From positions 62,001 through 126,000 of the forward strand of contig JARLHA010000042.1 in NCBI GenBank assembly GCA_031292485.1: DNA of 64,000 nucleotides, in the 5' to 3' direction. The notes under the pieces are model-generated. The model ran no database searches and was not told where the DNA came from. It worked only from the letters and a program-made list of their open reading frames with translations. The stretch is from Mucilaginibacter sp. GTDB lineage: Bacteria; Bacteroidota; Bacteroidia; Sphingobacteriales; Sphingobacteriaceae. The position numbers were made by a program, and so were the translations under genes. Shown piece after piece: positions 9,643-19,161 of this stretch. Position 1 is the stretch's first letter; each line of letters opens with the position of its first letter.

Positions 9643-10968
9643 ATGAAACCTTTTTTATTTTTTATTCTGGCTGTTGCCCTGTTTTTTACTTCATGTAAAA
9701 AACCGGATTATCAAAAAGTATTTAATAATCCCGCACTATACAGCAGTACGGTACATGAATTGAATGGGGTGGTGATGGGTAATAATTTTTCGCCCGTTGT
9801 TGCTTCACGAAATTATGCCTACGCCAATATTGCAGCGTATGAGGTTGTTGCTGCGGGTGATTCTGCACACTATCAATCTCTGGCAGGACAACTAAATGGA
9901 TTGAAATATGTCCCGAAACCTTTAAATGGAAAGCAAATTGACTATAAATATGCCGCGATTTTGGCTTTTTGTAAGGTTGGGGAGGCAGTTACCTTTCCGG
10001 AGGGGAGCCTCAAATATTACACTGACAGCCTGCACCAGCTTGCCGTAGCGCATGGGATGCCGGCTGAAATGATGGGAAACTCTGAAGATTATGCAAAGCT
10101 GGTTTCAGCAGCTATCATGAAATGGAGTAAAGGTGATAATTATTTGAAAACACGGAGTGAATCAAAATTTGCAATAAACGATTCGGCCGGCAGGTGGGTG
10201 CCAACGCCACCGGCATATAGCGAAGCGGTTGAACCACATTGGGATGAAATAAGAACAATGGTAATTAATAAAGTACCGGCTATCGCGGTAGTGCCGCCGC
10301 CTGCCTTTAATATAAAAGATACAAGCAGTAAGTATTACCATGAGGTGATGTATATAAAAACCACCACCGAGCATCTAACCCCGGATCAAACCCATACGGC
10401 TGAATTTTGGGACGATAACCCCGGTAAATTGAATGTTTCCGGCCATGTGATGTTTATCACAAAGAAATTTTCGCCGCCAGGCCATTGGATGAGCATTGTA
10501 GGGATTGGCGCTGCAAAAGCGAAGGCCGATTTTAACACCACCGTTTGCGCATATGCAAAAACAAGTATTGCTATTTTTGATGGTTTTATCCAATGCTGGA
10601 CAGAAAAATATATTTATAAAACAGTAAGGCCTGAAACGGTAATCAATAAATATTTTGACCCAAGCTGGCGCCCGCATTTGCAAAGCCCCCCGTTTCCTGA
10701 ATATACCTGCGGACATTGTACTAACTCAGGCGCTGCAGCCGAAGCGCTTTCAAGCGTTTTGGGTGATCACGTAGCTTACACAGATACATCGGAACTTGAA
10801 TTTGGGATCAAAAGCCGTTCTTATAAATCTTTCAGGGACGCCGCCAACGAAAATATTTGGGGAAGGTTTTACGGAGGGATCCACTATTATAATTCATGCC
10901 TGGTATCGCATGAATACGGAAAAGAAGTGGGCGACATTGTTGTCAAACTGCTGAAAATGAAAAAATAA
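9643..10968 (+). CDS. Vanadium-dependent haloperoxidase-like PAP2 lipoprotein
   Basis: The 441-residue product has a lipoprotein signal ending FTSC (C18). The PAP2/vanadium-haloperoxidase signature is present: K-x6-RP (KYIYKTVRP, near 320), then PEYTCGHCTNSGAAAEAL (near 350), then GR-x5-H (GRFYGGIHYYN, near 407-413), where the last histidine would bind vanadate or be phosphorylated. The usual PSGH(S/T) is TCGHC here, so the oxyanion-binding serine is a cysteine. It lies 22 bp after the GH65 gene and probably belongs to the same operon. Family members are haloperoxidases or acid phosphatases; which applies here is open. Confidence 0.82.
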   Translation: MKPFLFFILAVALFFTSCKKPDYQKVFNNPALYSSTVHELNGVVMGNNFSPVVASRNYAYANIAAYEVVAAGDSAHYQSLAGQLNGLKYVPKPLNGKQIDYKYAAILAFCKVGEAVTFPEGSLKYYTDSLHQLAVAHGMPAEMMGNSEDYAKLVSAAIMKWSKGDNYLKTRSESKFAINDSAGRWVPTPPAYSEAVEPHWDEIRTMVINKVPAIAVVPPPAFNIKDTSSKYYHEVMYIKTTTEHLTPDQTHTAEFWDDNPGKLNVSGHVMFITKKFSPPGHWMSIVGIGAAKAKADFNTTVCAYAKTSIAIFDGFIQCWTEKYIYKTVRPETVINKYFDPSWRPHLQSPPFPEYTCGHCTNSGAAAEALSSVLGDHVAYTDTSELEFGIKSRSYKSFRDAANENIWGRFYGGIHYYNSCLVSHEYGKEVGDIVVKLLKMKK

Positions 10969-11263
10969 GGTTTGATTGCGTTAAATACAATTAAAAAAAA
11001 TGAATAGTAAGTCGCATAACTTATTAAAAAATCGATAAAACGGTTGATTAGGATAAAAAATTAATATATAATCTAAATTTTAATTTTTTATAAGTAATTG
11101 ATGGTTAATTATATATAAAATAAAATGCCTCGTTTTTGTTAAATTTTTATTATAAAAAATAACACAGTTTTGAATGGCGGGTTTAGCCTATTTAACAAGT
11201 TGTATATTTATATATCTCAAATACTTTAATGTTGTAGATTGAGTATAATATAATTGGTTTGAC
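10969..11263. other. AT-rich non-coding stretch
   Basis: About 300 bp of very AT-rich DNA with no credible ORF. The last ~50 bp run into a terminator hairpin about 295 bp after the haloperoxidase stop, so this may be a long 3' untranslated region or hide a short transcript. I see no conserved RNA structure apart from that terminator. Confidence 0.5.
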
Positions 11264-11294
11264 AGGTAGCCGCCTCATACGGCTACCTTTTTTT
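11264..11294 (+). terminator. Rho-independent terminator
   Basis: A 9-bp stem (AGGTAGCCG / CGGCTACCT) with a 7-nt loop is followed by eight T. It lies far from the preceding coding region and just upstream of the cation ATPase promoter, so it insulates the two. Confidence 0.8.
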
Positions 11295-11353
11295 TATTTA
11301 AAAGAGCTCAAAGCAATGAATATCCGGCTACCTGTTAGCTTTAATAAATGCTA

Positions 11354-11419
11354 TTGATGAAAGTCACTATTTGCGCTGACATTCGTCACAATATGCTTAA
11401 TCCGGTTAAGCGAAATTTG
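11354..11419 (+). promoter_or_regulatory. Two tandem Crp/Fnr-type operators and a -7 box for the cation ATPase
   Basis: Palindromes TTGAT-GAAA-GTCAC (11354-11367) and CTGAC-ATTC-GTCAC (11376-11389) are 22 bp apart, two helical turns, so both face the same side. A -7-like box GAAATTTG lies at 11412-11419, starting 51.5 bp from the first centre, the same spacing as at the other operators here. With a start near 11423 the sites sit at about -62 and -40, fitting class I plus class II activation. A transcript starting there also favours ATG 11478 over 11427. Confidence 0.65.
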
Positions 11420-11477
11420 TAGTATTATGGCCGGGGTATGCCGGGAACAGATCTCCTATCGCTATGATAACATTATT

Positions 11478-13979
11478 ATGCCTGTAAATAATTTTAATAT
11501 AAAAGGATTGTCTGACGATGAGGTTGCCAGGTCAAGGGAACAGTTCGGGTACAACAGCCTTTCATACAAAAAAGAAAACACCTTTTTGAAAGCGATTAAA
11601 ACGCTGGCAATGGAACCGATGGTTATTTTACTGTTGGTTACTTCGTGTATTTACTTTATAAGCGGGAACTTTGCTGATGGTATTTTTCTTGCTTCATCAG
11701 TTGTACTGGTATCCGCAATTTCATTATTCCAGGATTCAAGAAGCAGAAATGCGTTAGAAAAACTTAAGAATTTTACCCAGCCACATTGCAAGGTCATCAG
11801 GAACGGTAAAACCGTTGAGATAAAAAGCGAGGAGTTGGTTGTGGGCGACAACCTTGTAGTTGAAGAGGGAAAATCAATTACGGCCGATGGTACAATCATT
11901 CACTCCAACGATTTTTCGGTAAACGAAGCGATACTTACCGGTGAATCTTTTTCTGTTTATAAAGATCGGACATCGGAAAATAATTTGATCTTTCAGGGCA
12001 CTACCGTTTCCAGCGGCCTGGCCATTGCCAGCATTACTGCTATTGGGAACGAAACGCGTTTAGGAAAAATTGGCAAAAGCCTTGAAGCCATCAAGGAGGA
12101 ACCCACCCCTCTGGAAATGCAGATCAATAATTTTGTGAAAAAAATGGTGATTGCCGGTACGCTGGTTTTCATTATTGTGTGGGTTTTAAATTATTTTCAT
12201 TCCTATAACCTAACTGACAGTTTAATTAAAGCGCTCACGCTTGCCATGAGTATATTGCCCGAAGAAATTCCGGTAGCCTTTTCAACCTTTATGGCATTGG
12301 GCGCATGGAGATTGATGAAAATGGGCGTTGTAGTAAAGCAAATGAAGACAGTGGAGACGCTGGGAAGCGCCTCGGTAATTTGTACGGATAAAACCGGGAC
12401 ATTAACCGAAAATGAAATGAGCCTGGCAAAAATTTTTGTTCCCGGCTCAAAAATCACCGATGCTGAAGATATATTGAACGGTGATGAAAAGGCACTGATC
12501 AGGATGGCGATGTGGGCAAGTGAGCCCATTCCGTTTGATCCGATGGAGATAGCTTTGCACAAAGCCTATTCCAAACTTGGCATAGCTGATGAAAGGCCGC
12601 ATTACAAAATGATCCATGAATATCCGTTAGGCGGACAACCGCCGATGATGACTCATTTATTTGAATACAAGGGCAGGCGTATTATAGCTGCTAAAGGCGC
12701 ACCAGAGGCATTACTAAAAATCAGCGACCTGAATGGTGATGAGATAAACCAAATAGAATCAGTTATAAAAGCATTGACTGCTGATGGCTACCGGATATTG
12801 GCTGTTGGTGAAGCCGATTTTGCCGGGAATGCTTTTCCGGTTACGCAGCAGGAGTTTCGGTTTGCTTTTAAAGGAATAGTGGCATTTTACGACCCGCCAA
12901 AAAAGAATATCGGGGCGGTATTACAGGGTTTTTATAACGCGGGGATAGCAGTTAAAATAGTAACAGGTGATAATGCGGCAACAACAATGTCAATTGCTAA
13001 ACAGATTGGCTTTAAAGGTTATGAGAAATGCATAACCGGCGAAGAGTTAATGAAGTTAAGCGACCGGGAAGTGCAGAAAAAAGTTGAAGATTCAGATATC
13101 TTCTCGCGAATGTTTCCTGAGGCTAAATTGAGGATCATCAACGCATTTAAAGCGAACAACAAAATTGTAGCCATGACGGGTGATGGCGTAAATGATGGGC
13201 CTGCTTTAAAGGCGGCGCACATTGGTGTTGCTATGGGAAAAAGAGGTACTGAAATTGCCAAGGAGGCAGCATCATTAATATTGATGGAGGACGATCTGTC
13301 GAAAATGGTCGATGCCATAGCAATGGGCAGGCGGATTTATACCAATCTGAAAAAGGCTATCCAGTATATCATTTCTATTCACATACCCATTGTGTTAACG
13401 GTTTTTCTGCCATTGGCGCTTGGCTGGATTTATCCTAATATTTTTTCTCCGGTACATATCATCTTTTTGGAACTGGTGATGGGGCCAACCTGCTCTATTA
13501 TCTATGAAAACGAGCCAATGGAAAAAAACACCATGGTTCAGAAACCCAGGCCGTTTTCCGTTACATTTTTTAATGGAAAAGAGCTGATGACCAGTATTCT
13601 ACAGGGTTTAATGATCACCTGCGGCACTTTAGCCGTGTATCAATACGCTGTACATACAGGTTACAATGAACAGTTAACCAGGGTAATGGTGTTTACCACA
13701 TTGATCGCCGCCAATATTTTCCTGACGCTGGTCAACAGGTCATTTTACTATTCGTTATTTACGACCATCAGGTATAAAAATAACCTGGTTTTGCTGATCA
13801 TAAGTATAACAATTGCGATAACAGGCCTATTGCTTTACCTAAGGCCTTTAGCCCTGTTTTTTGGCTTTAGCGCTCCTACTATTCAGCAAATCGGCATTTG
13901 CGCCGGCGCTGGTGCTTTATCGGTGGTTTGGTATGAGCTGGTAAAATTTATCAAAAGGAGAAATCCGGAAAAAAAATAA
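11478..13979 (+). CDS. Cation-translocating P-type ATPase (P2-like)
   Basis: An 833-residue membrane pump (850 if ATG 11427 is used; 11478 is preferred because the predicted transcription start is near 11423). It has an N-terminal cation-ATPase domain, the actuator loop LTGES, the phosphorylation site CTDKTGTLTEN, a hinge GDGVNDGPALKAAHIGVAMG, and about eight to ten membrane helices. M4 carries PEEIP where P2A calcium pumps have PEGLP, so the ion cannot be assigned with certainty (Ca2+, Mn2+, Na+/K+ possible). There is no heavy-metal-binding N-terminal domain. Two oxygen-regulon-type operators lie upstream. Confidence 0.85.
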   Translation: MPVNNFNIKGLSDDEVARSREQFGYNSLSYKKENTFLKAIKTLAMEPMVILLLVTSCIYFISGNFADGIFLASSVVLVSAISLFQDSRSRNALEKLKNFTQPHCKVIRNGKTVEIKSEELVVGDNLVVEEGKSITADGTIIHSNDFSVNEAILTGESFSVYKDRTSENNLIFQGTTVSSGLAIASITAIGNETRLGKIGKSLEAIKEEPTPLEMQINNFVKKMVIAGTLVFIIVWVLNYFHSYNLTDSLIKALTLAMSILPEEIPVAFSTFMALGAWRLMKMGVVVKQMKTVETLGSASVICTDKTGTLTENEMSLAKIFVPGSKITDAEDILNGDEKALIRMAMWASEPIPFDPMEIALHKAYSKLGIADERPHYKMIHEYPLGGQPPMMTHLFEYKGRRIIAAKGAPEALLKISDLNGDEINQIESVIKALTADGYRILAVGEADFAGNAFPVTQQEFRFAFKGIVAFYDPPKKNIGAVLQGFYNAGIAVKIVTGDNAATTMSIAKQIGFKGYEKCITGEELMKLSDREVQKKVEDSDIFSRMFPEAKLRIINAFKANNKIVAMTGDGVNDGPALKAAHIGVAMGKRGTEIAKEAASLILMEDDLSKMVDAIAMGRRIYTNLKKAIQYIISIHIPIVLTVFLPLALGWIYPNIFSPVHIIFLELVMGPTCSIIYENEPMEKNTMVQKPRPFSVTFFNGKELMTSILQGLMITCGTLAVYQYAVHTGYNEQLTRVMVFTTLIAANIFLTLVNRSFYYSLFTTIRYKNNLVLLIISITIAITGLLLYLRPLALFFGFSAPTIQQIGICAGAGALSVVWYELVKFIKRRNPEKK

Positions 13980-14052
13980 TGATTTATGCTGCATACGATT
14001 AACTATTCGGCAGGTCTTAATGTATCCGCGGTTAGCTTTATGCGAAAATTAC

Positions 14053-15123
14053 TTATTTGCCCTGATATCCAGCCGAACGATTCAATAGGATATTAAGCGG
14101 TTTCAACGCGGGGACGTGGTCTGTAACTATTTTTAATATCGCTAAAAAAGGAGACACCAAAACCATGCCTGCAATGCCCCATAATAAGGTAGCGGCAATA
14201 ATAGCCACCAGTGTTGCCCATGTACTCAGGTCAAGCTGTGTGCCTACTACCCATGGGAAAATGACATTGGATTCCAGGTATTGAATAAAAACAAATATCA
14301 AAACAACACCCACGGGGTACCATACGGAGTCTTTGGTAACAAGCGCAATTGAAACGGGGATCGCGGCACTAATAAAAATTCCGATATAGGGAATTACCAT
14401 CATAAAAGAGGTTAATATGCCATATAACAATGCATTCCTGATGCCAAGGGCAAACAAACCGATACAGTTAAGCGCCGCTACAATAGAATAAACATAAAAA
14501 TTTCCCTTTATAAATTTAAAATAGGAATCGACGCTTTCATGTAAGATCAATCCTAACTGGACTTTGTACCTGTCGCCTACAATGAGGGTGATAACGCGTA
14601 CAAAGGTTTCCCGATGGTATAAAAATAGCGCAGCATAAATGGGGATCATGACCAACATAATCAGGGTAGAGATCGTCGTATTTAACAGGCCTTTCAGGAA
14701 ACCTGTAATATCGTCATCGAGGTTAACTGTCATTTTTTGAAGCCATGCCGACTGTGTAGTCCGACCAATATGAAAGGTATCGTTTACCCATTTTCCCATG
14801 TCTGGTGTAAGTTCCGATAACCGTTTAGAGATCAGCGGAAAGTCACTCAAAAAAATATTGATCTCAATTCCCAATAACCAGCCCAGCGCTACCACCAGCA
14901 GGACAACGGCCGTAAGTAAAACTGCAATAGAAAGACTCCGCGGCAGTCCCCATTTTTCCATTTTTTTACACATAGGAAATGTGATCAGCGCTATCAAAAG
15001 GCCGAATAATAAGGGCACGAACAATACTTTACCAAAATACAGGATCAACGTAACAAAGAAAATGGCCTGAATCCATTTTAAGGCGTTTGAAATAGAGGCA
15101 TGGTGTTGATTGGATGGTGACAT
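14053..15123 (-). CDS. AI-2E/PerM family permease
   Basis: The 356-residue integral membrane protein has the AI-2E/PerM architecture: paired N-terminal helices (FVTLILYFGKVLFVPLLFGLLIALITFP), a polar middle with the loop FLKGLLNTTISTLI, and a C-terminal block of helices (LLYGILTSFMMVIPYIGIFISAAIP, VIFPWVVGTQLDLSTWATLVAI) typical of the family. Family members export autoinducer-2, Na+ or other solutes; the substrate here is unknown. It is divergent from the mgtA-like ATPase gene, and a Crp/Fnr-type palindrome lies in the shared upstream region with a -7-like box correctly spaced for this gene. Confidence 0.85.
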   Translation of the reverse strand: MSPSNQHHASISNALKWIQAIFFVTLILYFGKVLFVPLLFGLLIALITFPMCKKMEKWGLPRSLSIAVLLTAVVLLVVALGWLLGIEINIFLSDFPLISKRLSELTPDMGKWVNDTFHIGRTTQSAWLQKMTVNLDDDITGFLKGLLNTTISTLIMLVMIPIYAALFLYHRETFVRVITLIVGDRYKVQLGLILHESVDSYFKFIKGNFYVYSIVAALNCIGLFALGIRNALLYGILTSFMMVIPYIGIFISAAIPVSIALVTKDSVWYPVGVVLIFVFIQYLESNVIFPWVVGTQLDLSTWATLVAIIAATLLWGIAGMVLVSPFLAILKIVTDHVPALKPLNILLNRSAGYQGK

Positions 15124-15155
15124 AACCTTAATCTATTACATGTGATTGATATTGG

Positions 15156-15221
15156 CAATTATACTTGTTCTGCTTTTCATTATTTATGATCTCATGGGTG
15201 TGAATTACTGACTGTTATCAC
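15156..15221 (-). promoter_or_regulatory. Crp/Fnr-type operator in the AI-2E / mgtA divergent region
   Basis: The palindrome CTGAC-TGTT-ATCAC lies at 15208-15221. On the - strand a box TATAATTG (15163 down to 15156) begins 51.5 bp from its centre, driving the AI-2E gene. On the + strand the best box, TATCTTTA at 15272-15279, is 57.5 bp away and would serve the mgtA-like gene less well. Which gene is controlled, or both, is not settled. Confidence 0.5.
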
Positions 15222-15311
15222 ATTTCAATAATCGTTATTTCAGGCTATTTCATCTGTTAATTTTAATTAACTATCTTTAATCCAATTCTTATCATCAAAA
15301 TTCTGGATAAA

Positions 15312-17864
15312 TTGGACGATCAAAATACCCCCCGGCTTGATACTTTCTGGCATTTAAGTAGCGAGGAAGCCGCAAAACAATTATCATGCACCCCAAATGG
15401 TCTTAATACCGGCGAGGCCGGCCAGCGCTTAAAACAATATGGCCCCAATTCCTTAAAGGCTAACTCAAATACTTCGGCGATTTTTTTGTTTTTATCACAA
15501 TTTAAAAGCCCGGTTACTTTATTGCTGATCATCGCAGCGTTTTTGTCTATCGGATTAAAAGACGTTACTGATGCCGTCATCATTTTAATAATTGTTATCA
15601 TTAGCAGCGTATTGAGTTTTTTGCAGGAACGAGGCGCGGCGAACGCCGTAAATGAATTGCTTAAAATGGTACAATTGCATTGTACAGTTTTTAGGGATAA
15701 TAAAAAAAAAGAAATACCGGTTGAGAATGTAGTGCCTGGTGACATTGTTTTTCTGACAGCCGGCGATATTATTCCCGGCGATAGTTTGATCCTTGAATCG
15801 CAGGAGTTGTTTATTGATGAAGCCGCATTTACCGGCGAAACCTACCCGGTTGAAAAAAGTGCCGGTGTGTTGGAGGCCAATATCCCGATCTCCAAAAGAG
15901 CCAATTCACTTTTTATGGGCGCCCATGTCATCAGCGGGAAAGCTAAGGCGCTCGTCGTGAAAACAGGGAAACAAACTGAGTTTGGAAAAATATCAGCGGC
16001 GTTGCAACTAAAAACACCTGAGACTGATTTTGAAAGAGGTATTCGCAGATTTGGCTATTTGCTGATGGAGATCACACTTATCCTGGTAATCATCATTTTT
16101 GGCATTAACGTACTTTTGCATAAACCTCCGCTTGATTCTTTTATGTTTTCGCTGGCGCTGGCAGTGGGGCTCACGCCGCAATTATTACCGGCTATTATAA
16201 GTGTTAACCTGTCAACCGGTGCAAAACGGATGGCAGCCAAGCAGGTTATCGTAAAGCGACTCTCCTCCATCGAAAACTTCGGCAGCATGAACATCCTTTG
16301 TTCTGATAAAACGGGAACGATAACCGAGGGAAAAGTTAAATTGAAGGATACGATTGACATTGATGGTAACCACAGCGACAAAATATTGAAGTATGCCTGG
16401 CTCAATGCATCCCTGCAGCAGGGTTTTCATAACCCCATAGATGACGCTATCGCTTCAAACATGAAGGGTGATAAAGGTGCTTATACCGTTCAGGCTGAAA
16501 TACCCTATGATTTTATCCGGAAAAGGTTAACCATTCAAATAAAGAATACCACAGAAAACCTGGCGATCACCAAAGGAGCAGTAAACAATATGCTGACGAT
16601 CTGCGACAGGGTTGAAACTGCCTCCGGAAAAATTGTAAAAATGGCAGATAAAAAAGCCCAGATCCTGAAACAATATGAGCAATCAAGTAACGAAGGGTAT
16701 AGAACTTTGGGTGTCGCCTATAAACCAGCTACGGCTGAGCATAATTTTGTGAAGGATGACGAAGCTGATATGATCTTCCTCGGTTTCGTTACCCTGTTTG
16801 ATCCGCCCAAGAAAGATGTGCAGCAAACTATTGCCAAACTAAACGATCTTGGCGTAAAATTGAAATTAATTACCGGCGACAATGCCCTGGTGGCTAAAAG
16901 CCTTGCGGCCCAGGTAGGGCTTTCAGATCCTAAAATACTAACCGGTTCGCAAATGCAAAAAATGAGCACAGCTGCCTTAGCCCATCAATGCGTACTTACA
17001 GATATTTTTGCCGAAGTGGAGCCAAATCAAAAAGAACGGATCATCGTCATGCTAAAAAGAGCCGGTAACGTAGTTGGTTTTATGGGCGATGGTATTAATG
17101 ATGCACCTGCACTGCATACCGCTGATGTGGGGATTTCGGTAAATACAGCGGTTGACGTAGCCAAGGAGGCTGCAGATATTGTTTTGCTTGACCAGGGGCT
17201 GGATGTTTTGTACGAAGGCATCATAGAAGGCCGTAAGACTTTCACCAACACCATGAAATATATTTTTATGGCTACCAGTGCCAACTTTGGCAATATGTTC
17301 AGCATGGCCGGTGCATCATTATTCCTGCCGTTTTTACCTTTGCTGCCTAAACAAATATTATTGACTAACCTGTTGACAGACTTTCCCGAAATGGCCATCG
17401 CCACCGACAGGGTAGACGCCATTAACATTCAAACACCCCAACGTTGGGATCTTGGTTTTATCAAGCGGTTTATGATCATCTTCGGTCTGTTAAGTTCGGT
17501 ATTTGATTACCTTACATTTGGTGTGCTATTGTTAATTATGCGCGCAAAAGAAAAGGAATTTCAAACAGGCTGGTTTGTGGAATCAGTAATCTCGGCAATA
17601 TTGATCGTGCTGGTTGTACGTACAAGACTTTCTTTTCTTAAAAGCCTGCCTGGCAAATACCTATCGCTTGCCACGGTACTGGTCTTTGTTTTCGTAATAG
17701 CTATTCCTTTTACACCCATGGCCGGATGGTTTGGATTTGTGCAATTACCTTTAGAATACTATGGATTAATGGTACTGATCGTTACTGCGTATCTGTTATC
17801 CGCTGAATTTGCAAAGAGGCTATTTTACCGTAAAATGCTGAACAAGATTCACTTGTTTAAGTAA
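15312..17864 (+). CDS. mgtA: Magnesium-translocating P-type ATPase, MgtA/MgtB-like (P3B)
   Basis: The 850-residue pump resembles MgtA throughout: LTPQLLPAIISVNLSTGAKRMAAKQVIVKRLSSIENFGSMNILCSDKTGTITEG (quoted in parts: the M4 motif LTPQLLP, the VIVKRLSSIENFG linker, SDKTGT), an FTGET actuator motif and MGDGINDAPAL. This linker and the LTPxxLP motif are diagnostic of P3B pumps that import Mg2+ into the cytoplasm. The only in-frame start before the conserved N-terminus is TTG 15312. It is divergent from the AI-2E gene with a Crp/Fnr-type palindrome between them, which would link Mg2+ uptake to oxygen status. Confidence 0.88.
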   Translation: MDDQNTPRLDTFWHLSSEEAAKQLSCTPNGLNTGEAGQRLKQYGPNSLKANSNTSAIFLFLSQFKSPVTLLLIIAAFLSIGLKDVTDAVIILIIVIISSVLSFLQERGAANAVNELLKMVQLHCTVFRDNKKKEIPVENVVPGDIVFLTAGDIIPGDSLILESQELFIDEAAFTGETYPVEKSAGVLEANIPISKRANSLFMGAHVISGKAKALVVKTGKQTEFGKISAALQLKTPETDFERGIRRFGYLLMEITLILVIIIFGINVLLHKPPLDSFMFSLALAVGLTPQLLPAIISVNLSTGAKRMAAKQVIVKRLSSIENFGSMNILCSDKTGTITEGKVKLKDTIDIDGNHSDKILKYAWLNASLQQGFHNPIDDAIASNMKGDKGAYTVQAEIPYDFIRKRLTIQIKNTTENLAITKGAVNNMLTICDRVETASGKIVKMADKKAQILKQYEQSSNEGYRTLGVAYKPATAEHNFVKDDEADMIFLGFVTLFDPPKKDVQQTIAKLNDLGVKLKLITGDNALVAKSLAAQVGLSDPKILTGSQMQKMSTAALAHQCVLTDIFAEVEPNQKERIIVMLKRAGNVVGFMGDGINDAPALHTADVGISVNTAVDVAKEAADIVLLDQGLDVLYEGIIEGRKTFTNTMKYIFMATSANFGNMFSMAGASLFLPFLPLLPKQILLTNLLTDFPEMAIATDRVDAINIQTPQRWDLGFIKRFMIIFGLLSSVFDYLTFGVLLLIMRAKEKEFQTGWFVESVISAILIVLVVRTRLSFLKSLPGKYLSLATVLVFVFVIAIPFTPMAGWFGFVQLPLEYYGLMVLIVTAYLLSAEFAKRLFYRKMLNKIHLFK

Positions 17865-17893
17865 TTTGAAACTTCTTTAAGTTGGGATCGGTA

Positions 17894-19144
17894 CTAATTG
17901 TTAACCGAAATAATAAAATCGTTAATAGCTTCAAGGTAGTGGCAGCCATGTTGTTTTTCTTCGCGCATTTTACCGGCGATACCATTGATCACTTTTTGGA
18001 TCTTTTTTTCAGCAGCTATAACAGGGCATTTATCGGCATCGCCCTTAAATTCCGAGAAGTGTTGCATATAAAGATATACGAGCTTTGATTTTATGGCATT
18101 TAATGCGGGAGCATTTTTGCGCATCATGTACCAATCCATAAAACCAGCAATGTTTTGGGCAATGATGCATTTTGCTTTTGGTATTTCAGCCCTGCGTTTA
18201 ATCAACGTGTCGTCGTTGATCTTTGATAGCATATCAACATTAACCAGCGAAATATTGGCTAATTCTGCGACCGCGGCCTCTACATTATAAGGGATGGAGA
18301 GATCAACAACCAGCTTGGTGTTTTTATGCTCAAGATGCGATTTTAAGATGATAGGTTCAGTTGCGTTTGCAGCTACCAGTATAACATCTGCGCTTTCAAT
18401 TTGTGTGGCTAATTCTTCGATAGGGGCGTAGGTTAAACCCAATTCGGCAGCAAGCTCCGCGGCCTTTTCTTCCGACCGGTTGATAAGGGTGATGTTTGTT
18501 GTGCCTAAATAATCAACCAGGTTTTTACAGGTATTGCGGCCGATTTTGCCAATGCCAACAACCAGGATCTTTCGCCTGGAACAAAGGTTAATATGCTCCT
18601 TAATATACTCCACTGCTGCATAAGAAACAGACACGGTGCCGCTGCTTAAAGCAGTTTCGTTCCGGATCATCTTGGAGGATTGAAATACGCTATTCACCAA
18701 ACGCTCCAAAAAAGAGTTAACAAAGTTGTATCCTTTGGCAAATTTTACCGATTGCTTCAGTTGACCGGTAATTTCATAATCCCCCAATATTTGCGAATCT
18801 AAACCAGCGCCTACTTCAAACAGGTGTTCAACAGCCTCAATACCATTTTTAATATAAGCTAACCTGCTAAAGGTTGCTGCATCGCCGGTTGTTTGAGTGC
18901 AAAGCAAATTGATCAGTTGCCCCGCGTTGGGTGCGAAGCCATAGATCTCGGTCCGGTTACAGGTTGAAATGATAAATAATGAATGAAGTCCAAATTCAGG
19001 TGCAAGCGTCAGGATATTAGCGTACTGATCGTTGTTGATCGCAAACATCCCCCTGATGGTGGCGTCCGTTTTTTTATAATTGATGCCCGCAATAAAGAAT
19101 TTTGAAATATCTGCCTGAGATGTATGATCCATTGTTTTTTTCAA
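17894..19144 (-). CDS. hemA: Glutamyl-tRNA reductase
   Basis: The 416-residue enzyme catalyses the first step of C5 haem synthesis, reducing glutamyl-tRNA(Glu) to glutamate-1-semialdehyde with NADPH. The catalytic motif STCNRTEIYG has its nucleophile at C62; an NADPH-binding region (ILVVGIGKIGRNTCKNL) and a C-terminal dimerisation region are present, and the length is normal. A second ATG 12 bp downstream (MDHTSQ) could also be the start. Only 29 bp separate its end from the convergent mgtA stop. A 14-bp Crp/Fnr-type palindrome identical to that of the kinase gene lies upstream, linking haem supply to the cbb3 oxidase regulon. Confidence 0.93.
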   Translation of the reverse strand: MKKTMDHTSQADISKFFIAGINYKKTDATIRGMFAINNDQYANILTLAPEFGLHSLFIISTCNRTEIYGFAPNAGQLINLLCTQTTGDAATFSRLAYIKNGIEAVEHLFEVGAGLDSQILGDYEITGQLKQSVKFAKGYNFVNSFLERLVNSVFQSSKMIRNETALSSGTVSVSYAAVEYIKEHINLCSRRKILVVGIGKIGRNTCKNLVDYLGTTNITLINRSEEKAAELAAELGLTYAPIEELATQIESADVILVAANATEPIILKSHLEHKNTKLVVDLSIPYNVEAAVAELANISLVNVDMLSKINDDTLIKRRAEIPKAKCIIAQNIAGFMDWYMMRKNAPALNAIKSKLVYLYMQHFSEFKGDADKCPVIAAEKKIQKVINGIAGKMREEKQHGCHYLEAINDFIISVNN

Positions 19145-19161
19145 TAGTAATTATTTCGGTG

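Noticed and set aside
11427..11477. Upstream ATG start for the cation ATPase
   Set aside because: The inferred transcription start near 11423 would leave almost no leader, and the added 17 residues are unlike the family N-terminus.
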